This document shows, piece by piece, positions 16,138 through 24,595 of a stretch of DNA of 39,839 nt. The stretch is from JBMOLL01 sp049325415. Lineage in GTDB: Bacteria > Bacteroidota > Bacteroidia > Bacteroidales > GCA-2748055. The stretch is taken from assembly GCA_049325415.1 (NCBI GenBank), contig JBMOLL010000113.1:1-39839 (forward strand), given 5' to 3'. A model generated the notes under the pieces. It was not told where the DNA came from. It was given only the letters and a program-made list of their open reading frames with translations, and made no database searches. Both the position numbers and the translations under genes were made by a program. Positions within the stretch are counted from its first letter, which is position 1, and the number at the start of each line of letters is the position of its first letter.

Positions 16138-17940
16138 ATGATACAGTTTCCGACAGCCACGCCAGCCTGCTCTGCCGTATCAGGCAAAGGACTTATTTTG
16201 CTGGTAAGTCAGGGATCCCTCACAATCTTCCATATCGCGGTATTCACGACAATTCTCCTTCTTTTACTGATTCTTTACCTGCAGTTTAAAAAGGTGAAGC
16301 GGATCAGGAGAGAGATGGAGAAATCCTTTCACGACGAGCGGAAACTCTTCAACACCCTGGTAAACAGCATGCCCGACCGGATTTATATCAAGGACAAGGA
16401 AAGCCGTTTTATCATCGGAAACCGCTATGTTGCCTCGGTGATGGGTACCCGGAATCCCGATGACCTGGTTGGGAAAACTGATTTCGACTTTTACCAGCGC
16501 TCCCTGGCTCAGAAATATTTTGATGATGAGCAGGAAATGATGAAGACCGGGCTTCCCATCATCAACAAGGAAGAGGCAGGTCTGGATCCCGAAGGGAATG
16601 AAAAGATCATATCCACTACCAAAATCCCCGTTATTGATGAGGAGGGGAACCTGGTCGGACTGGTGGGTATCGGCCGGGATATCACCGAACAGAAGAAGGT
16701 GGAGGAAAAACTGATCGAGCAGGCGCGCTATCTCGGAGAGACCAATGCCATACTCGAAGAACGGCAGGAGGAGATCCAGCAACTGGCCGAAGAGCTCAAT
16801 GCCCAGAAAGAAAACCTTATTGAGGTGAACAAGGAACTGGAAAAACTGTCGCTGGTGGCCAGCCGTACGGAGAATATTGTGGTGATCATGGATGGAAACG
16901 GGAATTTCCAGTGGGTCAACCAGGGTTTCATTGACCTGTACGGTTATCCCCTCGAAGAATACATCAGGAAAAACGGTTCCAACCTGCGTGACAATTCCTC
17001 CAATCCGAACATATCAGTCATTCTGAACCAGATCTACATTACAGGCAAGCCCTACACCTACAGTTCAAGTTCAAAGGACCGCCGGGGGAATGAACTGTGG
17101 TTCCTTACGAATATCTCCCCCATCTTCTCTCCCGAAGGCGATATCGAATACCTGATCCTGATCGATTCCAATATCACGGAGCTGAAGCAGGCCGAGATAA
17201 AGATCAACCAGCAGAAGAAAGAGATCGAGAGTCAGCGCGACGAGCTGACGCTGCTGAATGCTACCAAGGATAAGTTCTTCTCCATCATTGCCCATGATCT
17301 GAAAAACCCCTTCCACTCGATCATCGGATTCACCGACCTTATCAAAAGGAAGCTGGGTGAGCTGGAAAACGAGCGCATTGCCGAATTCGTCGACCTGATC
17401 GGCGAATCCTCCAAATCGGCTTACCAGTTGCTCGAGAACCTGCTGCAGTGGGCGCGTTCACAGACCAACCGCATCAGTTTCAACCCGGAGCAGGTGGAGA
17501 TCAGCGCCCTGCTCGATGAAATCATTTCCGTGCAGAAATATCCGGCTGAACAAAAGGGAATTAGCATACAGAATATGGCCATGAAAGGGCTCAAGGTGAA
17601 GGCCGATAAAAACATGATCGAAACAGTTTTCAGGAACCTGATCGCCAATGCCATCAAATTCTCAAGCAACGGTGGGAATGTAATTTGCACCACGGTTCCT
17701 GCCGGTAAATTTGTGGAGATCTCCGTGATCGATTCCGGTATCGGGATCCAGCCCAGGAAGGTCAAGTCGCTTTTCAGCCTCGAGCAGGTGGAGAGCACAG
17801 CCGGCACCGAGGGAGAGACCGGAACGGGACTTGGCCTTATTCTCTGTCATGAATTCACCCGGAAAAACGGGGGTAAGATTGAAGTAACCAGTACCCCCGG
17901 CAAAGGCAGCACCTTCACCGTGAGCCTGCCCGCCAGGTAA
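16138..17940 (+). CDS. PAS-PAS sensor histidine kinase
   Basis: The protein has 600 residues. One transmembrane helix lies at about 29-50 (IFHIAVFTTILLLLLILYL). PAS domain 1 is at 68-185 (FNTLVNSMPDRIYIKD, ending GRDITEQKK), followed by a coiled coil at 186-238 and PAS domain 2 at 240-350. The HisKA block FFSIIAHDLKNPFHSIIGF has His386. The ATPase domain carries the N box NLIANAIKFS (500-509), G1 DSGIGI (532-537) and G2 GTGLGL (562-567). There is no receiver domain, and no response regulator gene is adjacent. With almost no periplasmic loop, the signal is probably sensed in the cytoplasm or membrane. The terminator upstream isolates it from the uronate operon. Partner and stimulus are unknown. 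Confidence 0.9.
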   Translation: MIQFPTATPACSAVSGKGLILLVSQGSLTIFHIAVFTTILLLLLILYLQFKKVKRIRREMEKSFHDERKLFNTLVNSMPDRIYIKDKESRFIIGNRYVASVMGTRNPDDLVGKTDFDFYQRSLAQKYFDDEQEMMKTGLPIINKEEAGLDPEGNEKIISTTKIPVIDEEGNLVGLVGIGRDITEQKKVEEKLIEQARYLGETNAILEERQEEIQQLAEELNAQKENLIEVNKELEKLSLVASRTENIVVIMDGNGNFQWVNQGFIDLYGYPLEEYIRKNGSNLRDNSSNPNISVILNQIYITGKPYTYSSSSKDRRGNELWFLTNISPIFSPEGDIEYLILIDSNITELKQAEIKINQQKKEIESQRDELTLLNATKDKFFSIIAHDLKNPFHSIIGFTDLIKRKLGELENERIAEFVDLIGESSKSAYQLLENLLQWARSQTNRISFNPEQVEISALLDEIISVQKYPAEQKGISIQNMAMKGLKVKADKNMIETVFRNLIANAIKFSSNGGNVICTTVPAGKFVEISVIDSGIGIQPRKVKSLFSLEQVESTAGTEGETGTGLGLILCHEFTRKNGGKIEVTSTPGKGSTFTVSLPAR

Positions 17941-18008
17941 AAAAACGGTGTTTTTCTTCGAGGCTTATCATTTTATCAATCAAAATTATATAAACATTTT
18001 TCAGAAAT

Positions 18009-18036
18009 ACTTAGCGTATTTTATACGCTAAGTTTG
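18009..18036 (+). promoter_or_regulatory. Perfect inverted-repeat operator overlapping the -7 box of the xyl operon
   Basis: ACTTAGCGTAT (18009-18019) and ATACGCTAAGT (18023-18033) are exact reverse complements separated by TTT. The right arm overlaps TAAGTTTG (18029-18036), a perfect TAnnTTTG -7 element. No TTG is seen at -33, which is common for regulated Bacteroidota promoters. Binding of the Nudix-type regulator encoded 36 bp downstream would block this promoter, giving autoregulation plus control of xylB and xylA. A Rho-independent terminator reading is less likely because no T-tract follows directly. Confidence 0.75.
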
Positions 18037-18071
18037 AATATTTCTTTTTTCCTTCTTAACTTGCTACACTT

Positions 18072-18812
18072 ATGATGGCTGTTCAGCAGATTAACCCGCA
18101 CATTTCGGTCGACTGTGTCATTTTCGGATTCGACCGTTCCAAACTAAAGGTGCTCCTCATTGAGAGGGACCGCGCCAATGGGAACGGAGAGCTGATGACA
18201 GACCTGAAGTTGCCGGGTAACTTCATCACCGACCAGGAGGACCTTGACCAGGCTGCGGTACGTATCCTCGAGGAGCTTACCGGACTGAAGGAACTGTTCC
18301 TGCAGCAATTCGGCGTTTTCGGCTCACCCGAGCGGATTTCCGATGCCGTTGATATCAACTGGCTGCGCGAAACCACGGGGATGGAGATCCGTCGCGTTGT
18401 TACGACAGCCTATTATTCCCTGATCCGGATCGACAAGAGCAAGCGGGAGCTGGTTACGCAAAACCGGGCCCGCTGGGAAGATGTTTCCTCGATCGGTGAT
18501 CTGGCTTTTGATCATAACGAGATCATCCGCTACGGCCTGCAGGCCATCCGCAAGGAGATCCGTTTCATGCCCGTGGTACTGGAACTGCTCCCGGCACGGT
18601 TCACCATACGGCAATTACAGGCATTATATGAGAAGATCCTGGGCAGCGGGCTCGACAACCGTAATTTCCGTAAGAAAGTACTCAAGTCGGAATATCTTAA
18701 ACAACTGAATATTAAGCAAAAAGGCGTCGCCCACAAACCGGCCTATTATTACAAGATCAACAGGGAGAAGTGGAAAAAAATGCAGACTGATCTCAATGAA
18801 TTTGCTTTCTGA
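18072..18812 (+). CDS. Nudix-fold transcriptional regulator (NrtR/AraR type), probable xylose regulator
   Basis: This 246-residue protein has an N-terminal Nudix-fold domain (about 8-160) and a C-terminal winged helix. The latter carries the NrtR-type signature FTIRQLQALYEKILGSGLDNRNFRKK at residues 177-202. The Nudix box (residues 49-72, GNFITDQ...RILEELTGL) is degenerate: where REUxEExGU is expected it reads RILEELTGL, so two catalytic Glu positions are lost and hydrolase activity is unlikely. Regulators of this type control arabinose or xylose genes in Bacteroides. The genes xylB and xylA follow at 16 and 14 bp, and a perfect inverted repeat lies upstream. The effector is inferred to be a pentose or its derivative. 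The ATG at 18072 or 18075 could be used. Confidence 0.88.
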   Translation: MMAVQQINPHISVDCVIFGFDRSKLKVLLIERDRANGNGELMTDLKLPGNFITDQEDLDQAAVRILEELTGLKELFLQQFGVFGSPERISDAVDINWLRETTGMEIRRVVTTAYYSLIRIDKSKRELVTQNRARWEDVSSIGDLAFDHNEIIRYGLQAIRKEIRFMPVVLELLPARFTIRQLQALYEKILGSGLDNRNFRKKVLKSEYLKQLNIKQKGVAHKPAYYYKINREKWKKMQTDLNEFAF

Positions 18813-18827
18813 TAATAACAAAGAATT

Positions 18828-20318
18828 ATGTATTTACTGGGTTACGACATTGGTAGTTCATCGGTAAAGGCCAGCCTGATAGAGGCGCAAACCGGAAAAT
18901 GTGTAGCATCGGCTTTCTACCCGAGGACGGAGATGAAGATCAGTGCGCTGAGGAACGGGTGGGCCGAACAGGACCCCGAGCAGTGGTGGTCGAACCTGAA
19001 ACTGGCCACCAGCGAGGTGATCCAGAATGCCGAGGTGAACGCTCCGGAGATCAAGGCCATCGGGATTGCCTATCAGATGCACGGACTGGTGATGGTGGAC
19101 CGGAACCGGGAGTTGCTGCGGCCTTCGATTATCTGGTGTGACAGCCGGGCGGTGGAGATCGGCGACCGGGCATTCAATGAACTGGGGGCAGAACATTGTC
19201 TTTCCTGCCTGCTGAACTCGCCTGGCAACTTCACTGCTTCAAAGCTTCGCTGGGTGAGGGAAAATGAGCCGGAGATCTTCGAAAAGGCCTATAAAATAAT
19301 GCTTCCCGGCGACTATATCGCCATGAAAATGACCGGCGAGATCACCACCACGGTGTCGGGCATGTCGGAAGGGATTTTCTGGGACTTCCGCGAAAACAGC
19401 CTGGCATCTTTTCTTCTGAAGCATTACGGCATTCCCGAATCGATGATACCCGATATTGTCCCGACCTTTTCGGATCAGGGCCAGCTGACCGCTGAAGCCG
19501 CCGAGGAACTGGGACTGTTGCCGGGAACGGTGGTAGCTTACAGGGCCGGAGACCAGCCCAATAATGCCTTCTCGCTGAATGTACTTAATCCCGGTGAGAT
19601 TGCCGCCACTGCCGGTACTTCGGGCGTGGTTTACGGGGTGAGCGATGAGATCAAATATGATCCGCAGAGCAGGGTGAACACCTTTGCCCATGTGAACCAC
19701 AGCGCCGAGTTCAACCGTCTTGGCGTGCTGCTTTGCATTAACGGTACGGGGATCCAGTATTCCTGGCTGAAAAAACACCTTTCGAGCAGGGATCTGAACT
19801 ATATGAGGCTGAATGATATGGCGAGGGATATCCCGGCCGGTGCCGAAGGGCTGATCATGCTTCCCTTCGGAAACGGTGCGGAAAGAATGCTTGGAAATGC
19901 TTCGACTGGGGCATCCATTCATAACCTGAATTTCAATATTCACGGGGAAGGGCACCTGATCCGCGCAGCACAGGAGGGTATTGTCTTTGCCTTCCATTAC
20001 GGAATGCAGATCATGAAGGAGATAGGCATCCATCCGGCAGTTATCAGGGCCGGAAATGCCAATATGTTCCTGAGTCCGGTATTCAGGGAGACCCTGGCAA
20101 CCCTGACAGGGGCCACGATTGAGCTTTACGATACCGACGGATCGGTGGGTGCTGCAAAGGGAGCCGGGATCGGATCCGGTATTTACAGCTCTTTCAGCGA
20201 TGCTTTCGGGAGCCTGAACAGGCTGGAACAGATCGAACCGGATTTCGCGAACAAGGAGCGGATCCAGACGGTCTATTATACATGGAATGAAATCTTGCAA
20301 AAATGTTTAAATAAATAA
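18828..20318 (+). CDS. xylB: Xylulokinase (FGGY family)
   Basis: This 496-residue FGGY carbohydrate kinase is predicted to phosphorylate D-xylulose to D-xylulose 5-phosphate. Features are the N-terminal phosphate loop GYDIGSSSVKA (residues 5-15), AIGIAYQMHGLV near residue 83 with the substrate-binding Gln-Met-His, the catalytic Asp in RAGDQPNNAF near residue 245, and AGTSGVVYG for the second ATP motif. The xylulose assignment comes from the QMHG motif together with the xylA gene 13 bp downstream. It sits between the regulator and xylA in one operon. Confidence 0.93.
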   Translation: MYLLGYDIGSSSVKASLIEAQTGKCVASAFYPRTEMKISALRNGWAEQDPEQWWSNLKLATSEVIQNAEVNAPEIKAIGIAYQMHGLVMVDRNRELLRPSIIWCDSRAVEIGDRAFNELGAEHCLSCLLNSPGNFTASKLRWVRENEPEIFEKAYKIMLPGDYIAMKMTGEITTTVSGMSEGIFWDFRENSLASFLLKHYGIPESMIPDIVPTFSDQGQLTAEAAEELGLLPGTVVAYRAGDQPNNAFSLNVLNPGEIAATAGTSGVVYGVSDEIKYDPQSRVNTFAHVNHSAEFNRLGVLLCINGTGIQYSWLKKHLSSRDLNYMRLNDMARDIPAGAEGLIMLPFGNGAERMLGNASTGASIHNLNFNIHGEGHLIRAAQEGIVFAFHYGMQIMKEIGIHPAVIRAGNANMFLSPVFRETLATLTGATIELYDTDGSVGAAKGAGIGSGIYSSFSDAFGSLNRLEQIEPDFANKERIQTVYYTWNEILQKCLNK

Positions 20319-20331
20319 TAACTAACTGACG

Positions 20332-21663
20332 ATGGATTACTTAACAGGAGAAAAAAGTTTCTTCCCCGGGATCGGGAAGATCAGGTTTGAAGGGCGGGAT
20401 TCGGATAATCCGCTTGCATTCAAATATTACGATGAGAACAGGATCATTGCCGGTAAAAGCATGAAAGAGCACATGCGCTTTGCCATCGCTTACTGGCATA
20501 CTCTCTGCGGCACAGGTGAAGATCCTTTTGGCCCCGGCACCAGGAATTTCCCGTGGGACGAAGGAAAAGATGAACTGCAGAAAGGGAAAGCCAAGATGGA
20601 TGCGGCTTTCGAATTCATTACCAAGATCGGAGCCCCCTTCTATTGTTTCCACGACACCGACCTCGTTAAGGAAGGTGATTCGGTCGCAGAATACGAGAAG
20701 CGGATGCAGGCCATGGTCGACTATGCAAAGCAGAAGCAGTCGGCTTCAGGCGTCAAACTGCTCTGGGGAACGGCCAATGTCTTCTCCAACCCGCGTTATA
20801 TGAACGGGGCTGCCACCAACCCTGATTTCAACGTCCTGCCCTGGGTTGCCACCCAGGTAAAGAACGCCCTGGATGCGACCATCGCCCTTGGCGGGCAGAA
20901 TTATGTATTCTGGGGAGGCCGTGAAGGTTATATGTCGCTGCTAAATACTCAGATGAAGCGGGAATTGGATCACCTGGCCACCTTCCTGCACGCAGCCAAA
21001 GACTATGCACGGAAGAACGGCTTTAAGGGGCCCTTCCTGATCGAACCCAAACCGATGGAGCCGACCAAGCATCAGTACGATTTCGATTCGGCCACAGTTA
21101 TCGGTTTCCTCAGGCAGTACGGACTCGACAAGGATTTTAAACTGAATATCGAAGTGAACCATGCCACGCTGGCCGGCCATACCTTCCAGCACGAGCTGCA
21201 GGTAGCCGCCGACAATGGCTTCTTTGGTTCCATTGATGCCAACCGGGGCGATTATCAGAATGGCTGGGATACCGACCAGTTCCCGATCAACCTGTACGAA
21301 CTTGTGGAATCGATGCTGGTGATCATCAGGGCCGGCGGATTCACTTCGGGAGGAATTAATTTTGATGCCAAGGTCAGGAGAAACTCCACCGACGCCGAGG
21401 ATCTGTTCATTGCCCATATCGCAGGAATGGATGCCTTTGCCAGGGCTTTTGAGATCTCCGTGAACCTGCTTGAGAAATCACCGTACCTGAAAATGGTCAA
21501 AGAACGTTATGCTTCCTTTGACTCGGGTGACGGCGCACGATTTGAAAAAGGTGAACTCACACTTGAAATGCTGCGCGAACTTGCAATCAAAAACGGTAAA
21601 CCGGCGCAGATCAGCGGTAAGCAGGAGCTTTACGAAGCCCTTGTGAACCAGTACATCCGTTAA
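20332..21663 (+). CDS. xylA: Xylose isomerase
   Basis: This 443-residue class II xylose isomerase converts D-xylose to D-xylulose. Catalytic His107 and Asp110 are in FYCFHDTDLVKEG, the block VFWGGREGY is near residue 195, the metal-binding region KPMEPTKHQYDFD lies near 240, and further ligands are in NIEVNHATLAGHTFQHEL and GSIDANRGDYQNGWDTD. All expected residues appear intact. The start ATG at 20332 follows the xylB stop by 13 bp. No xylose transporter gene is in the window, although many Bacteroides xyl operons carry one next to xylA; convergent tolC follows instead. Confidence 0.96.
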   Translation: MDYLTGEKSFFPGIGKIRFEGRDSDNPLAFKYYDENRIIAGKSMKEHMRFAIAYWHTLCGTGEDPFGPGTRNFPWDEGKDELQKGKAKMDAAFEFITKIGAPFYCFHDTDLVKEGDSVAEYEKRMQAMVDYAKQKQSASGVKLLWGTANVFSNPRYMNGAATNPDFNVLPWVATQVKNALDATIALGGQNYVFWGGREGYMSLLNTQMKRELDHLATFLHAAKDYARKNGFKGPFLIEPKPMEPTKHQYDFDSATVIGFLRQYGLDKDFKLNIEVNHATLAGHTFQHELQVAADNGFFGSIDANRGDYQNGWDTDQFPINLYELVESMLVIIRAGGFTSGGINFDAKVRRNSTDAEDLFIAHIAGMDAFARAFEISVNLLEKSPYLKMVKERYASFDSGDGARFEKGELTLEMLRELAIKNGKPAQISGKQELYEALVNQYIR

Positions 21664-21684
21664 GGATGGATGATAATCCCATGT

Positions 21685-21710
21685 TCCGCACCATCAGTCA
21701 TCGGTGCGGA
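21685..21710. terminator. Hairpin between convergent xylA and tolC-like genes
   Basis: TCCGCACC (21685-21692) and GGTGCGGA (21703-21710) form a perfect 8-bp stem with a 10-nt loop. The stop codon of the minus-strand TolC-like gene lies in the loop. No T-tract follows on either strand. It may act as a weak bidirectional terminator, or be incidental. Confidence 0.4.
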
Positions 21711-23184
21711 GCATCGGGTTATTATAGTAGATTTTATTCTGCATTTCGAAATCATAAAGGGTCAGGATCCTGACCATGTAGTACGACTTCCAGTAATTTT
21801 CCAAAGACGAGATATAATCACGCTTGGCAGCTTCACGCTCCGAGAGGGAGATATTCAGGTCGGTTATGCTGATCTCACCGTTCTGAAAGCGTTTTAGCGA
21901 AATTAAGTATCCGTTCTCGGCCACTTTATCGGCTTCATAGGCGGTTTCAATCTGGGTCTTGATCAGGTTGAACTGCTCCACCTGCACCACTACCTCGCGC
22001 TCAAAATCGGCTTTTTCCTTTTCCACATCATAGACCGTCAGTTCCTTCTTCGATTCGGCCAGCTTGACCTGAGAGGCGGAGCGGCCCCAGTCCATAATGG
22101 GAACACTCATCGACAGCTTTACCTGCTTCTGTTGTTCGGGATGATCATACACCCCAAGGATCTCTTCGGAGCTGTTTGCAAGGCCGTAGCTGACGTTCAG
22201 GCTGGCGCTCAAACCATTGTTCCGTTTGGCTATGGTGAGGTCGCGTTCGGCTTCGATCAGTCTTCGTTCGAAGCGCGGATTCTCCTTGCGGTTTTCCAGG
22301 GCTTCAGCCAGGGCTTTTTCCGGGTCCACCGAAAAGAGCATCATATCCAGTGGGATGATCAGCCGAATGACCTGGTCCTGGTCAAGGCCGATGTAGGATT
22401 TCAGCTCAAAATCGGCGTTCTTCAGGTTGATACGGGCCGAATTCAGCGCCTTCTGTGCGGTATAGACAGACAGCTTGATCCTTGAAAAATCATTTTCGGA
22501 AATGTTGCCCAGCTCCTTTTTGATCTCGGCAATCTTCAGGTTATCCTGGCTGTTGCGAAGGTTATTCTCGGCCAGGGTGTAATTGGTCTGGATCTGGAGG
22601 TATCGGAAGAAGCGGCTGGTGGCATTGTAGGCTATCTCTTCCACCGACTGGATGAAATCCTTCTGCGCCTCCTCATAAAGAAGCGGCTCGGTCCTCATGC
22701 TCCATTTCATGTAGTTTACAGCAAAAATCGGCTGGTAAAAACCGATGTATACCGGACTACCCGAGAAACTGATGCTCTGGTTATAAAAATCCTGCACCCT
22801 GTAAAGGGAGGTGGCTGCATAGATATAGGTTCCCAGCATGGGAATGGTCTGACTGAGCGACAGGTTCGTGTTCATCTTCATCTGGGAGATCTGTTTGAAC
22901 TCGATCGACCCATCGGGCTGGGTAATGGGATTGGTGGTCTGAGCAAAGTCAGGCAGGTTGCCGGTAAGCGTCAGCTGGGGCCTGAAGCTGGCCTGAAAAT
23001 TCTTCCAGCGCCAGTAATAGTTCACGTTCTGGTTTTGCTCGTATTTAACGGAAGATGACTGGTTGATAGCCAGGTCGACCACGTTTCTCAGACTGAGCGA
23101 GAGGGTATCGGCCTGTCCCGAGAAAAGGGGCTGCATGGCAAAGGTGGCCAGTCCGACCAGCAGTAATATTCTTCTCATTACCAT
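21694..23184 (-). CDS. TolC-family outer membrane efflux protein
   Basis: This 496-residue protein has a signal peptide (MVMRRILLLVGLATFAMQPLF, cleaved near FSGQA) and two long alpha-helical hairpin repeats typical of the OEP/TolC fold. Repeat signatures include LSLRNVVDLAINQSSSVKYE at the N-terminus and the coiled regions at about 200-260 and 370-450. It would form the outer-membrane channel of a tripartite pump. I chose the ATG at 23184 (or 23178), 5 bp after the HlyD stop, rather than the overlapping TTG at 23202. It is the last gene of a minus-strand group with two HlyD-type adaptors. No inner-membrane pump gene is present. Confidence 0.9.
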   Translation of the reverse strand: MVMRRILLLVGLATFAMQPLFSGQADTLSLSLRNVVDLAINQSSSVKYEQNQNVNYYWRWKNFQASFRPQLTLTGNLPDFAQTTNPITQPDGSIEFKQISQMKMNTNLSLSQTIPMLGTYIYAATSLYRVQDFYNQSISFSGSPVYIGFYQPIFAVNYMKWSMRTEPLLYEEAQKDFIQSVEEIAYNATSRFFRYLQIQTNYTLAENNLRNSQDNLKIAEIKKELGNISENDFSRIKLSVYTAQKALNSARINLKNADFELKSYIGLDQDQVIRLIIPLDMMLFSVDPEKALAEALENRKENPRFERRLIEAERDLTIAKRNNGLSASLNVSYGLANSSEEILGVYDHPEQQKQVKLSMSVPIMDWGRSASQVKLAESKKELTVYDVEKEKADFEREVVVQVEQFNLIKTQIETAYEADKVAENGYLISLKRFQNGEISITDLNISLSEREAAKRDYISSLENYWKSYYMVRILTLYDFEMQNKIYYNNPMLRTDD

Positions 23185-23188
23185 GTTG

Positions 23189-24400
23189 TTAATGGATCTC
23201 AAACTGTTCCTTGTTCCTATAGGCGGCGATATCCGAAGTGATCACCACGTCGCCTTCTTTCAATCCGCTGAGGATGGCTACTTTCCCGCCTCCCGCCATG
23301 CCTGTCCGAACCATGGTGCGCCTGGCCAGGTTGCCATCAACCACATAGACGGCCTGATCCTGGTTCCTGGCGATGGCAGGTCCCTGTTTGATGCACAGCA
23401 CACTGTCGGCCTGTTCGCGGATCACCAGCACCTCCACCGAGAGGTTCGGTCTCAGTTTCCAGTGACTGCTCTGGTCAAGGAATACATCAAACTCCACCCT
23501 TTTGTTACTGATCACCGGGCTCACCGTGCCTACCTTGCCCTGCAGGTCCACATCCTCAATCCTTACGACCACCGGCCGGCCTGTTTTTATGATTTCCGAG
23601 TATTTTTCCTCGATCCGGGCCGTGATCTTGAAATTACTCAGATCCGACATCCGTACCAGGAGACGGTCGCGCTCCACTTTCTCCCCTACGTTCCCGTTGA
23701 TATTCAGGATAATACCCGAGGATGGCGCCCGCACAACCATCCGGCTCAGCAATTCTTCCTGTGCCGCCAGTTCCTTGTTCTGAATGGCAATTTCCATGGC
23801 CAGCCCTTCCTCCTCGGCTTCCAGCTGTTTAAGCCGGATTGAATTCTTCTCCACGATCATATCCAGGTCCTTTTCGGCCAGGGTAAGTTCCTGCCGGGTC
23901 TGCTCCATCCTGGCCGGGGAGATCCCCCCTACTTCCAGCAACTGCTCCTCGTCGGCAAGCTGGGATTTCAGCGAGGCAATCCTCAGTTTTTTCACCTCTA
24001 CGTTATAGTCGAGATCGACTCGCGTACTGCGGGCATTCAGCCGGGTTTTCTTCAGGTTGTTTTCCTTCATTTCCAGCTGGTCCTTCAGCCGGTCGACGGT
24101 TTCCCGGATGGGTGCCGGATCGAGGATGATGATCGACTGTCCGGCGTCGACATGACTGCCCACCTCATTATCGATACGCTTGATAATGGAGGATGACGGA
24201 GACAGGAGGAGCACTTCGCTCTCGGGTTCAACGACGCCTTCAGCCGGAAGGGCATCAATCACGTTTCCGAAGGTGACAACGGAGGTCTCAATTTCCCCCG
24301 TTCCCGAAGACCGGAGATAAAAATATCTTACAATGATAAAGGCTGCAACAAGCAGAAGCAGTAATGAGGTTGAAAAAATATAGGTTCTTTTCAGGGCCAT
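23189..24400 (-). CDS. HlyD/MacA-type periplasmic adaptor subunit
   Basis: This 403-residue membrane-fusion protein has an N-terminal membrane anchor at about residues 8-28 (IFSTSLLLLLVAAFIIVRYFYL). The first lipoyl half is near 65-95 (LLLSPSSSIIKRIDNEVGSHVDAGQ), and a coiled-coil hairpin spans about 100-220. The second lipoyl half is MVVRAPSSGIILNINGNVGEKVE, followed by beta-barrel and membrane-proximal domains ending LSGLKEGDVVITSD. This layout is the MacA/RND adaptor type used with MacB-like ABC exporters. tolC follows after 4 bp, so the two are co-expressed. The expected ABC permease and ATPase genes are missing. Confidence 0.9.
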   Translation of the reverse strand: MALKRTYIFSTSLLLLLVAAFIIVRYFYLRSSGTGEIETSVVTFGNVIDALPAEGVVEPESEVLLLSPSSSIIKRIDNEVGSHVDAGQSIIILDPAPIRETVDRLKDQLEMKENNLKKTRLNARSTRVDLDYNVEVKKLRIASLKSQLADEEQLLEVGGISPARMEQTRQELTLAEKDLDMIVEKNSIRLKQLEAEEEGLAMEIAIQNKELAAQEELLSRMVVRAPSSGIILNINGNVGEKVERDRLLVRMSDLSNFKITARIEEKYSEIIKTGRPVVVRIEDVDLQGKVGTVSPVISNKRVEFDVFLDQSSHWKLRPNLSVEVLVIREQADSVLCIKQGPAIARNQDQAVYVVDGNLARRTMVRTGMAGGGKVAILSGLKEGDVVITSDIAAYRNKEQFEIH

Positions 24401-24595
24401 TTGTTTGTTCAGTTAAAATTTCGTGGTTGCCAGGCCTTGACCGGCACCGGAGCTGAGGCACAACACCCGGCAATCCCCCCGCAAATGCAACGGAAATATA
24501 TATATTTTATTTTGTTACCGGGCCATTTATACAGGAGCGGTGTTCTGCATCCGGCATTCAAGGCTGCCCGGCCGGTATCCGGGACGAATGAGGGT

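Noticed and set aside
18009..18033. Inverted repeat as a terminator of the histidine kinase gene
   Set aside because: It is followed by a -7 box rather than a T-tract and lies next to a regulator gene, so an operator is the better explanation.
24401..24595. Bacteriocin precursor gene between the two HlyD adaptors
   Set aside because: I looked for a short minus-strand frame with a double-glycine leader. The only open frame overlaps the adaptor gene and lacks such features.
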